This document shows, piece by piece, positions 61,029-64,000 of a DNA stretch of 64,000 nucleotides (within the stretch, counting starts at the first letter, position 1; every line of letters begins with the position of its first letter). A model generated the notes under the pieces. The model saw only the letters and a list, made by a program, of their open reading frames with translations. It was not told the DNA's origin and did no database searches. The translations under genes were made by a program, and so were the position numbers. Source of the DNA: JAFGRU01 sp963665915. GTDB lineage: Bacteria; Desulfobacterota; Desulfuromonadia; Desulfuromonadales; JAAYDE01. Location of the stretch: positions 248,001-312,000 of the forward strand of contig CAXXSG010000013.1 of NCBI GenBank assembly GCA_963665915.2, in the 5' to 3' direction.

Positions 61029-62147
61029 ATGGAATTCTCCATAGAGAAAGATGTCCTTTTAAGGGGGTTGTCCCGTATTCAGAGTATTGTGGAAAAACGT
61101 ACCACAATACCGATTCTTTCCAATGTCCTTATTGAAGCGGCAGACGGGAAAATTTTCCTGACTGCAACGGACCTGGAAGTCGGGATGAAAGCTTATTATC
61201 CTGCTACCACAAAAACCGATGGAAAAATTGCCCTATCGGCAAAAAAACTTTATGAGATTATCCGTGAATTTCCGGAAAAAGAGATATGTTTCAAAGTATT
61301 AGAAAACTTCCGGATGGAAATTCACTGTGAAAAAGCCGTTTTCAAGTTGGCAGGTTTGTCTCCCGAACAGTTTCCTAAATTTCCGGACGTTGATAAAGAA
61401 TCCTCTTTCACTGTCGATGGCCGGATCCTTAAAAAAATGTTGGACCGGACCTCGTTTTCCATGTCAAATGATGACAGTAAATACAATCTGAACGGCATTT
61501 TTTTCCACTCCTTTCAGAATGAAGAGGCCACTTTTTTCGGTCTGGTTGCGACCGACGGTCATCGCCTGGCAATGGCTAAGGCTGCCCTCGATATGCCGGA
61601 AATTGAGCAGCTGAAAAAGGGCGTCATTCTTCCGCGTAAAGGAGTTATGGAACTTCGGAAAGTTCTGGACGACGGAGAATCTGAACTGATTTTGGGGTTT
61701 TCTGACAATAATGCCTTGGTTATGGCCAATGAAATTACCATGATCATTCGTCTGGTTGACGGCGAGTTTCCTGAATACCAGAAGGTTATTCCGACGATAT
61801 CAGAGCAGTCCGCCATCGTGTCTCGGGAATCATTCCTGAAATTGATTCGACGAATTTCCACCCTTGCGAGTGAAAAATCGCGTGGTGTTAAAATCTCTTT
61901 TTCTGCTGGACAGATGGATGTTTCCTCATCTAATCCGGAGTTTGGCGAAGCCCGTGAAAATATGGAGGTTGACTATGCTGGCGAGGAAACGTCCATTGGT
62001 TTCAATGCTCGCTATCTTCTCGATATTTTAAATTCTCAGGAGAGTGAAAAAATCCGTTTCCAGATGAAGGACAATCTTTCTCCGGGGCTTATAACTCCTT
62101 TTGAGGATCAGAACTGCCTGGCTGTGGTTATGCCGATGAGGCTGTAG
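61029..62147 (+). CDS. dnaN: DNA polymerase III beta clamp DnaN
   Basis: A 372-residue sliding clamp of three similar domains. The start MEFSIEKDVLLRGLSRIQS, the motif VEKRTTIPILSNVLIEA and the C-terminal CLAVVMPMRL, part of the protein-binding pocket, are typical. ATG 61029 is preceded by a perfect AGGAGG; a TTG five codons earlier is rejected. It is 38 bases upstream of recF. Confidence 0.96.
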   Translation: MEFSIEKDVLLRGLSRIQSIVEKRTTIPILSNVLIEAADGKIFLTATDLEVGMKAYYPATTKTDGKIALSAKKLYEIIREFPEKEICFKVLENFRMEIHCEKAVFKLAGLSPEQFPKFPDVDKESSFTVDGRILKKMLDRTSFSMSNDDSKYNLNGIFFHSFQNEEATFFGLVATDGHRLAMAKAALDMPEIEQLKKGVILPRKGVMELRKVLDDGESELILGFSDNNALVMANEITMIIRLVDGEFPEYQKVIPTISEQSAIVSRESFLKLIRRISTLASEKSRGVKISFSAGQMDVSSSNPEFGEARENMEVDYAGEETSIGFNARYLLDILNSQESEKIRFQMKDNLSPGLITPFEDQNCLAVVMPMRL

Positions 62148-62185
62148 ACAGGTTCAGATATTTCAAAACGAAGGCGCTCTGTTAC

Positions 62186-63289
62186 ATGCACCTCCAAAAG
62201 CTCTTTTTTCGTAACTTTCGTAATTTTGAGAAGGTTGAGCTTCAGATGGAAAAAGGCTTCCATCTGTTTTGGGGAGATAACGCACAGGGGAAAACCAATT
62301 TCATAGAAGCCGTGTTTGTCCTTGCCAATCTGAAAAGTTTCCGGAATTCAAAAAATGCAGACCTGATCCAATGGGGGAAGAAATCCTGCCGCATAAGCGG
62401 AGAAATACTGTTTCAGTCATCCATTAAAAAGGTGGAGCTGGAGGTAGGTAAAAAAGGTAAATCGGTACGGGTAAACAGCAAACCGGTCAAATCCGGACGG
62501 GATTATTTCGGTTCATTTAAAACCGTTCTTTTTTCTCCGGAAGAGTTGAACCTTGTCAAAGGGGGTCCGGCGGGTCGGCGGGCTCTTCTGGATAGGGCTG
62601 TGTTTCTGGCGGACCCTGATTATCTCGATTGCGTAAAAAAATATGAAAATTTTCTTAAAAATCGAAATCAGCTTTTGAAGGAAAGACGTGATCGGGTCGA
62701 GTTGGAGGTGTGGACTGAAGGCTTTTTGAAGGCTGGTGTTTCCCTCAGAAAGAATAGAATTGCTTATCTCCGGGAGTTTGTCCCACAGCTTAAAAGAAAT
62801 TATGAGGAGATTACCGGGGGTCGGGAAAAAATTGATGTTGTCTATCCAGGGTCCAAAGAGAGTGAGGACGAACTGGAAATAAATTTCCGGAAGGATTTGA
62901 TAAAAACCCGGGAAAGGGAAGATCGCTTCGGTTACACCCTGGCGGGGCCGCATTGGGATGACCCGGTTTTTCTACTCAATGATCGTCCTTTGCGGGATTT
63001 TGGTTCCCAGGGCCAGAAACGTTCTTTTCTAATGGCTTTCAAGATCACTCAGATTCTGGATATTGAAGCCAAAATCGGCAAAATGCCGGTACTGCTCCTG
63101 GATGATATGGCGAGTGAACTTGATTTTCTTCGCCAGATGAATTTTTTCCGTTTTTTATCCGCCCGCGAGGGACAGGTTTTTATTACGACCACGGATAAAC
63201 AACAACTTTCAAGGTGTGGGGTTACTCCAGTACGTTCCTATCAGGTTTCCGGAGGAACATTGGAAGAGGAGAAATGCGAGAGGTTATGA
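62186..63289 (+). CDS. recF: DNA replication/repair protein RecF
   Basis: A 367-residue SMC-like ATPase that loads RecA at gaps. Walker A GDNAQGKT is at 30-37. The signature-like FGSQGQKRSFLMAFKI and Walker B VLLLDDMASELD are followed by the C-terminal FITTTDKQ. Length and order are normal. The stop at 63287-63289 is four bases before gyrB. Confidence 0.95.
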   Translation: MHLQKLFFRNFRNFEKVELQMEKGFHLFWGDNAQGKTNFIEAVFVLANLKSFRNSKNADLIQWGKKSCRISGEILFQSSIKKVELEVGKKGKSVRVNSKPVKSGRDYFGSFKTVLFSPEELNLVKGGPAGRRALLDRAVFLADPDYLDCVKKYENFLKNRNQLLKERRDRVELEVWTEGFLKAGVSLRKNRIAYLREFVPQLKRNYEEITGGREKIDVVYPGSKESEDELEINFRKDLIKTREREDRFGYTLAGPHWDDPVFLLNDRPLRDFGSQGQKRSFLMAFKITQILDIEAKIGKMPVLLLDDMASELDFLRQMNFFRFLSAREGQVFITTTDKQQLSRCGVTPVRSYQVSGGTLEEEKCERL

Positions 63290-63293
63290 CTTC

Positions 63294-64000
63294 ATGACAA
63301 AAGAACCGGTTGTTGAAAAAAACTATGGTGCTGAAAGCATCAAAGTGCTTGAAGGACTTGCTGCTGTTAGGAAGCGCCCGGCCATGTATATCGGTTCCAC
63401 GGGAACTCCCGGATTGCATCACCTGGTATACGAACTGGTTGACAACTCCATTGACGAGGCTCTGGCCGGTCACTGCAACAAGGTTTTGGTAACCATTCAT
63501 TTTGATGGATCGGTCACGGTAGAGGATAATGGTCGTGGCATCCCGGTGGAAATGCATGTCACCCAGAAAAAATCGGCTGCTGAAGTTGTTATGACGGTAC
63601 TGCACGCCGGGGGGAAGTTCGACAGCGACAGCTACAAGGTTTCCGGTGGTCTGCACGGGGTTGGCGTTTCCGTGGTCAATGCTTTGGCTGAACACCTGGA
63701 TCTTGAGATTCGCCGAGGAAAACGTGTCTACCGGCAAAGCTATGAAAGAGGAGTCCCCCTTTCCCCGATCCGGGAAGAAGGGGAAACTCGAAAGACGGGA
63801 ACCAAGATTACCTTCTGGCCGGATCGGGAAATTTTTGAAACCACCGATTTTTCCTTTGAAACCCTGGCTCAACGCCTGCGCGAACTGGCATTTCTCAATG
63901 CCGGCGTGGCTATAAATATAACTGATGAACGGACGGAAAAGAGTCACGACTTCCACTATGAAGGGGGGATTTCCTCTTTTGTGGAATATCTCAACCGGGC
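63294..64000 (+). CDS. gyrB: DNA gyrase subunit B, N-terminal part (cut by window edge)
   Basis: The first 235 codons of the ATPase subunit of DNA gyrase; the frame runs off the right edge. The GHKL ATPase motifs are visible: YIGSTGTPGLHHLVYELVDN, VEDNGRGIPV, and SGGLHGVGVSVVNAL. ATG 63294 gives the usual N-terminus and lies four bases after recF with a GAGAGG site inside it. It could be parE by sequence alone, but position after recF supports gyrB. Confidence 0.95.
   Translation, partial: MTKEPVVEKNYGAESIKVLEGLAAVRKRPAMYIGSTGTPGLHHLVYELVDNSIDEALAGHCNKVLVTIHFDGSVTVEDNGRGIPVEMHVTQKKSAAEVVMTVLHAGGKFDSDSYKVSGGLHGVGVSVVNALAEHLDLEIRRGKRVYRQSYERGVPLSPIREEGETRKTGTKITFWPDREIFETTDFSFETLAQRLRELAFLNAGVAINITDERTEKSHDFHYEGGISSFVEYLNR

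Noticed and set aside
1..64000. CRISPR arrays, tRNA/rRNA genes, prophage or insertion-sequence genes
   Set aside because: Looked for repeats with regular spacing, clover-leaf-like sequences and transposase or integrase frames; none could be supported.

Overview
The window is a chromosomal origin neighbourhood from a Gram-negative bacterium with an outer membrane (Mla lipid transport, BamD, MlaA). It holds about 57 protein genes, one clear pseudogene, no rRNA or tRNA, no insertion sequence and no CRISPR array. The replication-linked order on the right (rpmH-rnpA-yidD-yidC-mnmE-mnmG-rsmG-parA-parB-bactofilin-F1 ATP synthase with b and b', and dnaA-dnaN-recF-gyrB) resembles Desulfuromonadia/Geobacter-like Desulfobacterota or related phyla. 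This affiliation is an inference from gene order and family content, not from a marker-gene tree.

Left part (1-22 kb): the 5' half of secA, a CNNM/CorC protein, ligA, then a 1-kb AT-rich gap before a two-gene signalling operon (hybrid histidine kinase and a REC-GGDEF diguanylate cyclase). Next is a leftward mlaE-F-D-A-C operon that ends in a stand-alone cyclic-nucleotide-binding-domain protein. Then come mnmM (tRNA wobble-uridine methyltransferase), a TerB-like gene, rpoH under a perfect CIRCE operator, bamD, a Tsp/Prc protease, a periplasmic Cache-like protein and a peroxiredoxin.

Middle part (22-44 kb): accessory and housekeeping genes. These include a DUF123 protein, phenylacetate-CoA ligase with an ACT partner, a TIGR03790-type pseudogene broken by several frameshifts, a periplasmic DsrE-like protein, a one-domain asparaginase, DUF4126, a rubrerythrin-VIT fusion, the PA2778/PA2779 pair, an amidohydrolase, a large TPR protein, an EamA transporter, a JAB-DinG helicase fusion, an Nramp-related transporter, an ABC-2 exporter, a K+ channel and DNA polymerase IV. 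Three copies of a MITE-like repeat surround the TPR gene; two of them abut the stop codons of neighbouring genes.

Right part (44-64 kb): the leftward F1 operon atpF'-F-H-A-G-D-C with its own promoter and a strong terminator; bactofilin, parB, parA, rsmG, mnmG, a perfect parS, mnmE, yidC, yidD, rnpA and rpmH, all leftward; then dnaA, dnaN, recF and gyrB rightward. DnaA boxes lie on both sides of dnaA, and a TAC-repeat DnaA-trio lies between dnaA and dnaN, suggesting a bipartite oriC. The rnpA gene has no ATG/GTG/TTG at the expected position and appears to start at AUC. The tRNA-modification genes mnmE, mnmG and mnmM, the heat-shock sigma gene and the chromosome-partitioning genes all lie within 45 kb of the origin.
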